64,000 bases of DNA from Sambucus nigra (lineage: Eukaryota; Streptophyta; Magnoliopsida; Dipsacales; Adoxaceae): positions 638,004,585-638,068,584 of the forward strand of contig OX422210.1 in the NCBI GenBank assembly GCA_949130495.1. Direction: 5' to 3'. Numbering within the stretch: the first letter of the stretch is position 1; each line of letters starts with the position of its first letter. Of this stretch, positions 11,619 through 22,830 are shown one piece after another. The position numbers and the translations under genes were made by a program. Below the pieces are notes generated by a model. That model saw only the letters and a list, made by a program, of their open reading frames with translations, was not told the origin of the DNA and did not search any database.

Positions 11619-11950
11619 CACTACACCAAAAATAGCAATCTGGCACGATTTAAAATCGTGTTAGATCAAATCTGACACGGTTTTGAACTGTACCAGAATC
11701 AGGTGTTCCAAAACGGTCATTTTTTTCTGGCACGGTTTAAAAGTGTGCCAGATTTGGCCAAACAGGAACACTTTTGGCACACTTTTAAACCGTGCCAAAA
11801 TTTGATATTTTTGACACACTTTTGGCATTGTTTATAACTGTGCCAGATTGAGTACATTTTGGTACACTTTTGAAACAACTCAAAATCGTGCCAAAATTGG
11901 ATACACTTTTGGTACGATTTTGAGCTGTGCCAAATTTTTGGATCAGAGAA
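11619..11950. repeat. CACTA left terminus and subterminal repeats
   Basis: After the terminal inverted repeat, short motifs around TGGCACGATTTTAAA / TTTAAACCGTGCCA recur about eight times in both orientations. In CACTA elements such subterminal repeats bind the TNPA-type protein; here that role is inferred. Confidence 0.8.
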
Positions 11951-11999
11951 AAAAAATCAATTATTTGAAAACAAAAAAATTCACAAATTGCGAACCTCA

Positions 12000-12440
12000 C
12001 ATATTATTGATAAACTAATGTACATATAAACTTCAAAATATTACAAGTCTTAAACCAAAAAAAAATTTGGCATAGTTTCCTCTATTTTTTGGACATTCTA
12101 AAACCTGCTAATATAAAACTTGCGTAATGTAAAGCCTGCACGACCATAAAATATAACAACAAAATTACAAAAGCCCGCACGACCATAAAAGTTAACAATA
12201 AAACTACAAAAGTCCGCACGGTCGTAACACAAAAAATAGAATCCTGAATATTAACAACATTAAATAAATAATCCCCTTGTTGTAAACCATTGACTTCGTG
12301 TGTTCCATGTGGATAAACGCTAATGATAAAATGTTATCCTACAAAAAATAGGGATAAAAAAAGAGATGATATTAGTAACCAAGTAATTTAAAAAAAAAAT
12401 CTTATTCAAGCTTAAAAATTGCATATATTAGTTAAAATTA
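12000..12440. other. AT-rich interior of CACTA element, no gene seen
   Basis: Low-complexity A-rich sequence with a roughly 50-bp imperfect repeat (AAAGCCYGCACGACCATAAAA at 12140-12215). No open frame of note. Confidence 0.5.
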
Positions 12441-12444
12441 ATAT

Positions 12445-13585
12445 TACATTCCCAAATCGAAAGTCTTGTGACTACATGGTCAGCTCCTACGAGTTGCATT
12501 AGTCCCATACGAGATGTTAGTGCCTCTTACGAGGCCGTTTGAGGATTAGTTTGAGTTTTCACTCTTAAACGACATGTTTTTAAGTATAATCTAAATATTT
12601 TCAAATTATCGTCATATTCTCAAACCAGAAGACCCGTGACTACGCGGTCAATTTCTAAAAGTCACATTGGTCCCGTGCGTGGTGTTCATGCCTCTTACGA
12701 GGCCGGGTGGGGACTAGTTTAGGTTTTCACCCTTTAATGACTTGTTTTTATGCCTAATCTAGATATTTTCAAATTATCATCATATTCTCAAATCGGGAGA
12801 CCCGTGACTATGCGGTCAGTTCCTACGAGTTACATTGATCCCGTGCAAGGTGTTAGTGCCTCTTACGGGGCCGTTTAAGGGTTGGTTTAGTTTTTCACCC
12901 TCAAACGACATGTTTTTAAGCCTAATCTAGATATTTTCAAATTATCGTCATATTCACAAGCCGAGAGACCCATGACTACGCGATCAGTTCCTACAAGTTA
13001 AATTGGTTGTGTGCGAAGTGTCCATGCCTCTTATGGGGCCGTTCGGGACTGGTTTTGGTTTTTGCCCTTTTAACGGATTGTTTTTAAGCCTAATCTAGAT
13101 ATTTTCAAATTATCATCATATTCTCAAATCGGAAGACCCGTGACTATGCGATCAGTTCCTACAAGTTACATTGGTCCCGTGAGAGGTGTTCGTGCCTCTT
13201 ACGGGGCCATTTGGGGTTTCACCCTTTAACGGATAATTTTTAAGCGTAATCTGGATATTTTCAAATTATCGTCATATTCTCAAACTGAGAGTCCCACAAC
13301 TACGCGGTCAGTTCCTACGAGTTACATTGGTCTCGTGCGAGGTGTTAGTGCCTCTTACTGGACCGTCTGGATGCTGGTTCGGGTTTTCACCCTCTAACGA
13401 CATGTTTCTAAGCCTAATTTAGATATTTTCAAATTATCTTTATATTCTCTAATCGGGAGACCCGTGACTACGCGGTCAATTTCTACAAGTTATATTGGTC
13501 CCGTGCGAGGTGTTCATGCCTCTAATGGGACCGTTTGGGGGATGATTTGGGTTTTCACCCTCTTAATGGCTTGTTTTTAATCTTG
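12445..13585. repeat. 168-bp tandem satellite inside CACTA element (about 7 copies)
   Basis: The landmark TTCTCAAAYCGGGAGACCCGTGAC recurs at about 12451, 12619, 12787, 12955, 13123, 13279 and 13447. The spacing is 168 bp except for one copy of 156 bp. Each unit also has TTACATTGGTCCCGTGCGAGG and CGACATGTTTTTAAGCC blocks. Copies differ by roughly 10-20% and no open frame crosses them. Internal satellites are known in CACTA elements. Confidence 0.9.
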
Positions 13586-14039
13586 GGAATTTGTAATACT
13601 AGAGAAGCTTGGGCAGTGGATAACTAGTGTTAAAACAGAGGTGCGTTTATAAGTATACGACCACCTATCCCAGTTGAGCAACTATTAAAGGTACTATAGA
13701 GAATGTGGTCCATCCAATTACATTTGACATCGAGTTCACATGAACTACCCAAATAGTTTATTTAAATTTCTAACTTATAAGTCCATTATCTAAATATATT
13801 ATATTATGTTTATTTGAAGATTTCATTTTAGTGATAACTTCAAGGCGGATAGAGAAGTCAAACGCGGGTTGTATGAAACGATTGAGAGAATGTCTCGAGA
13901 CACCGATACAATATTTTTGGTCTACTATGATAACTAGGACCCCAAGTGCAAAACCATTATTTAACTAAATAAAAAGTACTTGTTATATGCATATGATATG
14001 GAAATTAATTTTTCATAATTATGTTCTTTCATACGTTAC

Positions 14040-14116
14040 CTTGATGAATTCTTGATCAAACATAACATGTTCCTCAACATCTGGGACTGGATTTCCAACT
14101 AGTTGAAGTTCACCCT
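14040..14116 (-). pseudogene. Exon-like segment of unknown gene in CACTA element
   Basis: On the minus strand an acceptor-like TTTTGCAG precedes 77 bp that are open (including GELQLVGNPVPDVEEH) and are followed by a donor-like GTAACG. Not recognised. It may be a remnant of the element's own gene or of a captured host gene. Confidence 0.35.
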
Positions 14117-14119
14117 CTG

Positions 14120-15730
14120 CAAAATGATTAGAAAATTCAACATGATCACCAAAGAACATACCAATAATATCTATTAAATCAATAAAATGTAACTATACTA
14201 TCCAAGTATAGCATAACCCATATTAGCACAAACAAGAGGGGAAAATGACGCCAAAGTATCATCTGTGTAAAAAGTGAGCAGACCAAAGTTATTCGTCAAA
14301 CAACGAATAAAATACATATTCGATAGAAATAAATTAATAAAATATAAACAAAAATGGGAAAAATATAAAAGAGAAGTAGTAAGAAGCAAAGCACGCTCCT
14401 GTAGTAGCAGGTAATTTAATAGTTATTTGTGCGTGTGTGTGTATATTGCATTAAGATCAAACCATTTGGTTTTGTGGGTTGCCAAAAGTGGGCGTTAAAG
14501 TTGACAATGATGTGAGCATAGATTTGACTGAGGCAAGATATGAATTCATAGCTATGGCTTCACTGTCGGACAAAAAAGCACGTGTTTTGTCATAGTATCT
14601 GAAGAATTGGATTGGGATATTTCTTTTTGATTAGATAAAAGAGACACATAATGATTTAGAGTTAAAATTTCATGCGCCACTTGGGAGGGGAAATTGCTGG
14701 TTTTCGAATCTGAAGGACTAACCTGAGCATGGATTTGTTCCCACCGATTTAATAATAGTGTTTTGAGCCCCACTTTTAACTTATTGATCGATATTTTGAG
14801 CTGATTTTCCTCGTGAAGAAGGTCCTCTTCCATTGTTAAAATTCCCCCCCACACGATTACTCTCAATGTCAAATGCCATCATTTCTTAACACAATTGGTA
14901 AACACAAATCATAAAAAAAAACTTCAGATTAGTGTCTAGCACTCAGAATCTGAAAATGGCTCAAATAAACCATTTTAGATGATAATTTTTTTACAATGTA
15001 TCAAATATTTTTATATCTTGCTTCTATACAATTAGATGATATTGTACTTATTTGTTGTTAGCATATATAGATAAGTAGTATTTCTTTATGAGAAGAGGGT
15101 TGTTTCTACGTGTGTCAATCGAGAACGACACAATTAGTAAATAGGATGAGGTTAAATCTATGTCATTTAACATGTTCATAAGATTGAATAATACTTAACA
15201 CAAAAACAACACACAAATTGGCACAATAAAACAGTTTATGCAATAAAGAGGAAAAAAAAGATAGTAAAGTCTACAGATTTACTCACTGACAATCAATCAC
15301 AACAATGAGACTAACATCTTTTTAAGTTTTACCTTTCCTTCTATTTAACCTTGTTATGTATGTGTTGATTCATCCATTTTGTTAAAATAATTTATAAGAT
15401 AAATAAAAAAAATAGCAATAGATTATAAGAGAGCAGAGAAGTACACCCATAAAATCTCACAATTTAGAAAGCAAAAGAGAAGCACCTGTCACATTTCCTC
15501 TCCAACCATGTTCAATAATTTGTCTCTTTAGTTAATTAAGCTTCAAGTAAGCTCTTAGTCTTGATCTAGCAAGTTGCACAAAAAAATACAATATTGTACA
15601 CTATTGTATGGATATATGTTTGCCTGCTAAAGATGAATGAAAACAGATATTCATATTTTTCTATTGCAACTCTATAAAAACAACACCATAATTCAACATT
15701 CTTATTAAACAAACCTAATCAATCAATCAA
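14120..15730. other. CACTA interior, no recognised gene
   Basis: AT-rich sequence with scattered short frames. A minus-strand open stretch of 106 codons (14552-14872) with leucine-rich, possibly helical content is not recognised and has no homologous signature. A run of seven C's interrupts near 14845. No supported gene. Confidence 0.4.
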
Positions 15731-15742
15731 TCAATCAATCAT
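15717..15742. repeat. (AATC)n microsatellite
   Basis: Six tandem AATC units end the open frame of the small minus-strand ORF at 15731-15886. Confidence 0.85.
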
Positions 15743-15886
15743 GTCTGAGTCAGCTTCTTCGCTTTTCAATCTCGCGTACTTTTTATGACCTCTCATAATG
15801 TCCGACAACTCTTTATTGTATAAGAAGTGCTCCTCCCCTAAAATGAAAACTAGTTCGATCTTGTCCTCATTTAAGACTTTATCCAT
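15731..15886 (-). CDS. Small unknown ORF in CACTA element (51 codons)
   Basis: It starts at ATG 15886 (MDKVLNEDKIELVF) and stays open to a TGA inside the AATC microsatellite. Its composition is charged and protein-like (KELSDIMRGHKKYARLKSEE), unlike the AT-rich surroundings. Not recognised. It could be an exon of a degenerate element-encoded protein or of a captured gene. Low confidence that it is expressed. Confidence 0.3.
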   Translation of the reverse strand: MDKVLNEDKIELVFILGEEHFLYNKELSDIMRGHKKYARLKSEEADSDMID

Positions 15887-16238
15887 AGAGGCCTTCATCT
15901 ACTAACCTTATTCCTACCTTTAACCCTATGAATAACCCATTGGCCACAACCCCTTACCAAAAATGGAGTTACTTTTTCAGTCACACCAGACCTTGCCCAG
16001 ATGTCTTAGATTATAGTGTTTGAAATTAGCACACTACAAGCAATGGATGATATAAATAGGACAGAATGAGATAAGAGACGACCTTCCCCATGAGCTAGAA
16101 TGGTTTGAGCTACTGATATAAAGATACATATGTGTATTTCTTCTTTATGAGCTAAAGGAATCTATGCATATTTTATCTAACCAAAAGGTCTGTTATGAGC
16201 TAATAAAATGCAACAGCGATATAAAAAATTTACAAGAA

Positions 16239-16457
16239 CTAAATATATTTTATTGCAACATATGAAACTGTCCATGTTCCAGATAATGTATGAGTGATAA
16301 ATTTGGTACCAGAAGGTACATGTAAAGATCCAGAAGCAAGGTTGGACGCAACAGTTATTGCACTAAAAACAGAACATGTCCAATTCCACATAGCACTGTT
16401 TCCTAAAGTGTATTGAGAAGTTATTAATCCATCAAAACATTCAAAAAATGATCAACA
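16239..16457 (-). pseudogene. Exon-like open segment of unknown gene in CACTA element
   Basis: After an acceptor-like TTTAATTGCAG, one frame has an immediate TGA and is then open for 70 codons to TAG at 16239. It reads [15 protein letters not shown], then [14 protein letters not shown] and [14 protein letters not shown]. Balanced codon composition suggests former coding sequence. I do not recognise the family. Confidence 0.35.
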
Positions 16458-16769
16458 CTGCAATTAAATCAATGTCCCAATAGATATTAACATAAATTGA
16501 CCTACGATGTATTGACTAGTTCCACGTTACTTATTTATTAGTAGAGCTGTATCTGATGCAACATGTGGAAGAATATAATTAAACATACAAGCAGAGATGC
16601 CCTCTCAGTTCATACTCATAATAAATGGCTTACAAAGAAGATAAAATATTTCTAATGAAACACTAAAATTAAGCACAAATTACAATTAAATTCTCTTTAT
16701 TTTTGAATTAAAGCTCGCTTGTATTCCAAGCAATACGACTCATTTTCAAATGCTGATTTTTCCTTGCAA

Positions 16770-16875
16770 TGAAATAACTGTTATATAACAGTTAATATAA
16801 CGTTATATAGCCGGTTTATATAACAATGTTAAATAACCTGTTATATAACAGTTTATATAACTAACATAATGAAGA
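16770..16875. repeat. Cluster of GTTATATAAC palindromes
   Basis: The 14-bp perfect palindrome CTGTTATATAACAG occurs at 16779-16792 and 16839-16852, with further TTTATATAAC half-copies between and after. It sits in the CACTA interior. Confidence 0.7.
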
Positions 16876-17821
16876 GAGGAGGTAATCCAATGATATCAAC
16901 AAACGGAATGAAGAGAAGAGGCAAACTAACCTCCCAATGTAATTTATTATTGAGAACATTTTTCTAAACTCAAGTTCACTTCAGATCAATAACTGGTCAC
17001 TAGTTTAATGAGTGTTTCCCCTATCTGAACTTGATGTGGGGGAGAATATTAGATGCCTTAGGGTGGTAGAGTTGTACACAGAGTCATCTGTCCCGAGAAC
17101 AGTGTTGAACACAAGAGAACGATTACAACTATAAAACCAGATGTTGTCGAATACATGAAAAAGCAGTTCAAAAATTGAGAAACAAACTAAAATAAGCAAC
17201 TAAGGTCATTATATAAATTGTAAGCACTAACCCAGTACCAAAATCATGGAGAGTGATTCATATCTCGAAGCTCATCGAAGCAGGCATGGTAATAATAAGC
17301 TTGTAACCCTTAGTTGATGCCATCTATTATATATAGTAGTGTAAGAGAGGGATCATATCTGTACAATGATTATCGGTTGAAGACACATTATGTGCCTACA
17401 TTCACTGGCCCTTGGATCCATTAAGACCTCTCATGTTGATTTGAAACTAAAACAGAATCAACGACGTTACTTGTAATACGTTTCTATAAGGTGAGTTTTA
17501 TATATAGGTTCATTAATTTTGTTTATAAAAAAAATTGATTAAAATACTATATGATTGTCCATGAAGTCATGGACTAATTTAGTATATTATGGTGTGTTTG
17601 ATTGAACACGAGTTCCATCAAGAACTAGCTAGTGAAACTTACGTCAAAGAATACAACATTGTGATTAGCATATTGATCATGGAGATCAATACCGTTGAAA
17701 CTCTGCGGGAACTCAAACCTATATATGAATGGTGCATTGGTAAGAACTATAGAGACTCAAACCTATATATGACATTTTACAACAATAACCAAGTATCAAG
17801 AACATAAGCAAAGAAAATTTA

Positions 17822-17851
17822 ATTACATTCATAGCACTAGCTTTCTTCATG
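17822..17851 (-). repeat. Partial duplicate of the CesA exon end
   Basis: AATTACATTCATAGCRCYARCTTTCTT occurs here and again at 17891-17918, so the last ten or so codons of the captured exon are present twice about 70 bp apart, with a few differences. Confidence 0.7.
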
Positions 17852-17890
17852 TCCAAGAACAATATTCACAACTTTTATGAATAAACTTAC

Positions 17891-18006
17891 CATTACATTC
17901 ATAGCGCCAACTTTCTTATGTTGTTGATAGCCAGGTTTTTTCTCACGTGAAACATACACCAGCCCGGGCAACTCATTTCCTTCAACATCAAGTGCACCGA
18001 CACTTC
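17891..18006 (-). pseudogene. CesA: Captured cellulose synthase (CesA) exon inside CACTA element
   Basis: The minus strand reads [20 protein letters not shown] followed by [14 protein letters not shown]. It matches the strongly conserved plant CesA block ([17 protein letters not shown], then HHKKAGAMNAL) that precedes the first catalytic-region aspartates. The frame is open. An acceptor-like TTTATCTAG lies before it, and a donor GTAAGT follows the final ATG codon, at a place where CesA genes carry an intron. No other CesA exon was recognised nearby. The full enzyme polymerises UDP-glucose into cellulose at the plasma membrane; this fragment cannot. The changes R-to-G and A-to-V within near-invariant positions suggest relaxed constraint. 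Confidence 0.85.
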
Positions 18007-18009
18007 CTA

Positions 18010-19740
18010 GATAAACTCAATAGTAAAAGAGCATAAATTGTGTTAATGATTTGATTGACAGATAAAAAGTAAAATTAAGCCAACAACTTTTATCCAAATT
18101 CATAACATTTTTGGAATCTGATCTATTTTTTTCCTATTGATCTTGGCATGATAGGTACACGTTCCAAGTTATAACTAACTTGAATAAACGATCAAGTGAC
18201 ACTTCACTTACATTTGAGCATTCAAGATCGAATAAGACAAACGTAATTTAAACAATAACCTTATATGCTTAATTATATACAAAGAGTAACAAAATACTTA
18301 AAGTTGTACATAAATTCAATTCTTTCATGTAATGAGCAGGAAAGACCCACTCAGTTTCCGAACATAAATTTATTATTTACTTGTTAAAAGAAATTCATAG
18401 ATACTAAGGGTGAACCAATACATGTGTACGCGCACGTACGTAAGAACACTGAAAAAATAAAACAAAGCTTGGGAAAATTGAGCACGATATGCTTATAGGA
18501 TGCCTAAGAAGAAATGCATCCACCCTCTCTCTTCGTTCTCTTCAAGATCAATGGAACGGGTATTGTAAAGGCAATATGAGAAGTATAAATGTAACTTAAA
18601 TATGTTTTTTATGTAAACATTGTGTGTTAATATAATAATATCTATTATTATGAAAATCAACCTCATAATTCTCTATAAATAGCACGGTTCGCCAAACTTG
18701 CTCTTGTCGCGGAATGAAATAAAAAATTATAATTACAAATAAAAACAAAGATTAATTAAGAATAAAAGAACATGGAAAAGGATATTGTTATCTTTTATGA
18801 ATTGTAATAGCTTGTGTGAGGCTTAGGGAACATGGAGAACATCATTCAATATAAATTTGTGATTGTCATCAAAAGATATAATTGATGAGCCAATGTTGGT
18901 AATATCCATACCTTAACCATTAGCAGCAGTAGAAACCTTGTCAATGCCATAATATTAAGTAACATATTGAATATTTTATAGATCTTGAGTGGTATGATTA
19001 CTAGCCCCTGTATTGGCATATGAAGATCATGCCCAACATCATCAATAATCATTTATGCCAAACATCATTAATACTATCAAAGTGCTTCTGATAGGCTCTC
19101 CGGTTCCACCAGACATATCTGTAATTTAAGAACAATAATAAAAAAGAATCAGTTAAAAGCCTAGAAAAAAAATTAAAACTACAAAGAATAGGGCTACCAA
19201 GGCTTTTCTTTCGATGTATCTATTATATCAACCAAAAATCATCACTGAACCATTTGGATAAAACTACCCACATATATAATAAGCCTTACATTTTAAAACT
19301 AAAAATAACATTAAGCATATAATGGGTTCTGAGTCGAAGATGGTGATAAATGATGAAAGTAAATCTTACATTAAGCATATAATGGGTTCTGAGCCATGTT
19401 GTATACATTAAGCATATAAATATTATATTAAGCATATATAAATCTTACTTTAAGTAAGAAAGTAAACCCTAAATTACGAATCTGTAGCCATGGTGTGTGG
19501 AGTTGACGATGAAGAGAGAGAGAGATATGCGGGGAGTGTTGTGTGATTAACTGATATGAGGGGGAGGGGCGTGTGGTTTGGTGTGTCATGGTGTTGAGGG
19601 GAAATGAAAGATTGATGAGAGTTAGGGCTAAGCTGCCGAACAATGGGGGGAATTGTGTGCCTGTGTGTGAGAGGGAGAGATGAAGGTTTGGGTTTGAGCG
19701 GGAGGGCTCAAAAGTGAGGAAGTATAATTTTTTTTGAGCA
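18010..19740. other. CACTA interior right of CesA exon, no gene seen
   Basis: AT-rich, without recognised frames. A 47-bp direct repeat (CTTACATTAAGCATATAATGGGTTCTGAG) occurs at 19307-19393. The stretch 19480-19720 is more GC-rich (GAGAGAGAGA run near 19515) and resembles promoter or 5' leader sequence read on the minus strand, but no gene start is supported. Confidence 0.4.
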
Positions 19741-19744
19741 TTTA

Positions 19745-19942
19745 TATTTTAGTAAGTGTACTCAATTTTGGTACACTTGAAAATATTGTCAAATTTTGGC
19801 ATTGTTTTATAGTGTGCCATATTGTTAATAAACCGTGCCAAAATTTGGCACAGTTTTAAACCATGCCAAAATTTGGCACAGTTTTAAACCATGCCAAAAT
19901 TTTAATATGAAGGTATGCTAAATTGCTGTTTTTGGTGTCGTG
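19745..19942. repeat. CACTA right terminus and subterminal repeats
   Basis: Three to four direct copies of CCAAAATTTGGCACAGTTTTAAACCATG-like motif precede the terminal inverted repeat, which ends GCTGTTTTTGGTGTCGTG. Confidence 0.85.
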
Positions 19943-21354
19943 TACGTACGAGATATATTATAGGTTGTGCGAATATATATATATATATAGGTTATGTGAA
20001 TACCTAGTATGTGATTCGCTATGTGTGTGAACATACCTACGGTGCCTGCTATCACGGGAGGTCCTGCGCAGAGGGTAAACCTACCTTGGCGATTCCAGCG
20101 AGGTCTGAATGTGTGCCCCAGAACATAACACTTAGGGCGGTTCACTATGTTCAGTGTATTAGTGGTACCGACATGTCATTTGGGTACGTTAGGTATGTGC
20201 GTACTCCAATGGCTTCGAACTATGTTCACCTCCACTGTGTGTTGTTGATTCATGGTTCGAGGAGACATTTCGAATCGATAGTCCTTAATTTGGTAAGAGA
20301 GGTACATGGACTTGATAGCAGAGTATGCATGCATAACAGTAGTCATTCTGGGGGATGCTGTATTTGTATATATAATAGTGTGATATATATATATACATAC
20401 ACACATATACATATACATATATGCAAGTGTGGATATTCTACTCGTGTGTAATGGTAGAACATATAGATAGTGTATATCTAAAAGTAATTTAAGTATCAGA
20501 AAACTTGAGTAGATGATGCAATAATAACAATTCGGTTAAAATAAATTATTGGGTTAATGGTATCGTATCGTATGGGTGGTACGGGTGAACTCAACCTAGT
20601 GTGGTTAATTAGATACTTAGGCCAAGTTTAGCAGTGTAGTATAGCTAGGTGGGTAAAATAGGGGACGTTAGGTGTGCATAATAGATGAGAGGTGAGGAAC
20701 TCAAGGGAGAGTACATTGGACTAACGTGTGTATCTAATAACTACTTTTATAACTGCAATTTAAATACATACTAAATATTTTTCAAATGGTTTTGGGCTTT
20801 GACCCGTGTCAAAATATTTTCCAAAACATATTTTAGGTGTCTAGCCACAGGGACGCCAAACTTGATGACTCATTCCAGGGATGCATAGCTGTAGCATTGT
20901 GGTGGCTTGTAAGACTTTGTGTAGACGCTTTAGTTATTCATTCCTAGATTAGGATTTATGATTTAGTATTTCATTTGGGCCTGTTTCCCTTCAAGTTGAT
21001 ACATTATTTCAGTTTTATTTATCGGATGATGTATTTGCATTCAATTTTATTTTAGTAGACTTATGGTTTGGATATTACTTTGGGAACCGATTGTTTATTC
21101 GGTATACTTATTTATTTGTTTATCGTGTGGTTAATTCAGACTATTTTACTTGTGTGGATGGTTTGGTTATCATATTTATATTCCACATTTTGTTATAATA
21201 ATTAAAGATAAATTTTGGCACCGTCTTAATTTAACATAGGTTATCAGCAATTTAAAAAGTTTTCAGCAGTGATGCTAAGAATGAACCAAATGAGATTCCT
21301 ATTTATTTTGATAAAGGACTGATCACCCATGATTAAAATAGGCGGGGTGTCACA
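19943..21354 (+). repeat. Element D 3' LTR, second part
   Basis: The first three bases (TAC) are the right CACTA target duplication. The sequence continues the LTR interrupted at 11618. It includes CAGCGAGGTCTGAATG, the shared block CTAGCCACAGGGACGCCAAAC (near 20840) and CAGTGATGCTAAGAATGAACC, and ends GGGGTGTCACA. An apparent 146-codon frame at 20011-20451 has no recognised content and spans LTR sequence. Confidence 0.85.
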
Positions 21355-21407
21355 CTATATAAGTTACATGTTATATGCATAACAAATTATATATTCATTC
21401 ACATTTT

Positions 21408-21772
21408 TGTGACACCCCGGACACTCATTTTGACTACCTCGACCCATCCCGGATCAATCGTGCACTCCAAATTGACATTCGAGATTCTGATAATAAAAAG
21501 TCCTATCCCAACCTCATGTAGCTCACACATATATGCACCGATTGAGAAATAATCAATTCCCACCGCTTATACTAACATACGACGAAGTACCATACCGTAT
21601 GATTCTATTTACTTTATCACGCTAGTAAATTTACAATTCACATAAATATTAACTCTTCTACACAAATGAATATTTATCTTAAATTCCCATTTTAATTCTC
21701 ACTTATTTTAAATTACAATCCATAAGGTAATTTAATATTGAAAATAAATTCCCAAAAGTAAGGGACGTTACA
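21408..21772 (-). repeat. Element C 3' LTR
   Basis: 365 bp, ends TGTGACACCCCGG (plus strand start) and GGGACGTTACA. The same length as the copy at 49456-49820, roughly 90% identical by eye. It lies 53 bp right of the end of element D. Confidence 0.9.
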
Positions 21773-21783
21773 TACTCCCCCCC
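21773..21783 (-). other. Element C polypurine tract
   Basis: The minus strand reads GGGGGGGAGTA directly before the 3' LTR. Confidence 0.85.
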
Positions 21784-21789
21784 ATTACA

Positions 21790-22579
21790 GAGGAATTTCG
21801 TCCTTAAAATTCAAGCGTACCTGGTAAAAAGAGGTAAGGATACTTGTCTTGCACATCGTCCTCTCGTTCCCACGTCGACTCATCGGCGTTGTGGTGTTAC
21901 CATTGAACTCGAACCAAAGGCACTACCTTCGACCATAGTTTATGCTCACTATGGTCTAAAATGGCAACCGATTGTTCCTAATATGAGATATCGGGTTGCA
22001 AATGAATTTCTTCCAACGGAATATGCCAATAAGCTCTCTCACTTCTTCTATACTTCTTCAAGGACAAAACGTGAAACTCATCATGAATTCTGTGTAAATG
22101 TTCCAGCAAAGCGAGCTTATATGCCACAGGACCTATCCTCTCAATAATTAGAAAAGGCCCGACAGACCTTGGGGGATAAGTTTGCCGTTCTTTCCAAATC
22201 TCATCACGCTTTTCATAGGGGATACCCTTAACAACACTTGGTCTCTCACTTCCAGTTCCACATACCTACGATCCGCATTGGCATAGCTTTTCTGTCGATC
22301 TTGCGCAACTCGTACGCGATTCCGAATAAACTCAATTTTAGAAGAAGTATCTTGGATTATCTCAGGTCCAAGAAGTTTATTATTCCCCACTTCTAAACAA
22401 CAAGCGGGTGAACGACATGGTCGACCATATAATGCCTCATAAGGCGCCATACCTATAGTGAACTGGTAAGAATTATTGTATGCGAATTCTACCAGTGGAA
22501 CGTATTGCTCCCAACCTCCCCTAAAATCAAGTATACACATTCTGAGCATATCTTCCAACATTTAACTAACTCGCTCAGT
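21790..22579 (-). pseudogene. Element C integrase C-terminal part with chromodomain
   Basis: From 22561 down, an open segment reads RGGWEQYVPLVEFAYNNSYQ and MAPYEALYGRPCRSP, the end of the integrase core in plant chromoviruses. The GPEII...RVAQDRQKSYA and SVGPFLIIERIGPVAYKL region follows after a frameshift near 22205. The chromodomain-like end (DESTWEREDDVQDKYPYLF) lies near 21830-21920, with at least one stop. By family, the integrase inserts the cDNA and the chromodomain directs it to chromatin. It is broken at 22580 by element A. Confidence 0.82.
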
Positions 22580-22584
22580 CTGCC
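22580..22584. other. Target site duplication CTGCC of element A (left)
   Basis: CTGCC occurs directly before the 5' LTR and again at 34702-34706 directly after the 3' LTR. Confidence 0.92.
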
Positions 22585-22634
22585 TGATATACCCGTTTAT
22601 ATCCTCGGCTTAGATGAGGATTACCTCCACAACG

Positions 22635-22830
22635 GACGATCCTAAGAGGGGCCGACCCTTCACCAGACCCCAGCTGGCCTCCACCAGGCCCAGACGACCC
22701 TACGAGGGGCCGACCCTCCACCAGGCTCCAGACGACCCTACGAGAGGCCGACCCTCCACCAGGCTCCAGGCGACCCTACGAGGGGCCGACCCTTCCCCAG
22801 GCTCCGGACGACCCTACGAGGGTACGACAG
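22635..22830. repeat. GC-rich tandem units in element A LTR
   Basis: Repeats of CGACCCTACGAGGGGCCGAC with CCACCAGGCTCCAG spacers, four to five units, also present in the 3' LTR (33899-34094). CCCTACGAGGG can fold back on itself. Confidence 0.8.

Larger units (their letters stand above)
11619..19942. mobile_element. CACTA (En/Spm-type) DNA transposon E
   Basis: Left terminus CACTACACCAAAAATAGCAA (11619 on). The reverse complement of the right end reads CACGACACCAAAAACAGCAA. Both ends are flanked by TAC (11616-11618 and 19943-19945), the 3-bp duplication typical of CACTA elements. Inside both ends, subterminal copies of a TTTGGCACRGTTTTAAACCATGCC-like motif occur in both orientations. The flanks rejoin as one LTR of element D. 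No TNP2-type transposase was recognised in any frame, so this copy looks non-autonomous or degenerate. The interior holds a satellite array and a captured cellulose synthase exon. Confidence 0.92.
4248..21354 (+). mobile_element. Chromovirus-type Ty3/gypsy element D (old, internally deleted)
   Basis: The visible order on the plus strand is partial 5' LTR, tRNA-Met-type primer site, gag, zinc knuckle, protease, a non-coding stretch, polypurine tract and 3' LTR. The 5' LTR is cut on the left by T1 and the 3' LTR is split by the CACTA element at 11619-19942. Reverse transcriptase, RNase H and integrase are absent. The two LTRs align over their length but are strongly diverged (for example at the shared block CCACAGGGACGCCAA near 6109 and 20845). 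The element is therefore the oldest in the window, or its two ends come from different copies. Confidence 0.8.

Noticed and set aside
18331..18362. Second CesA exon (minus strand SETEWVFPAHYMKEL)
   Set aside because: The frame is open and superficially like a CesA segment, but it does not match a conserved CesA block, so it is not claimed.
20011..20451. 146-codon plus-strand ORF as a gene
   Set aside because: Falls within the D 3' LTR, includes (TA)n/(CATA)n low-complexity sequence, and has no recognisable motif.
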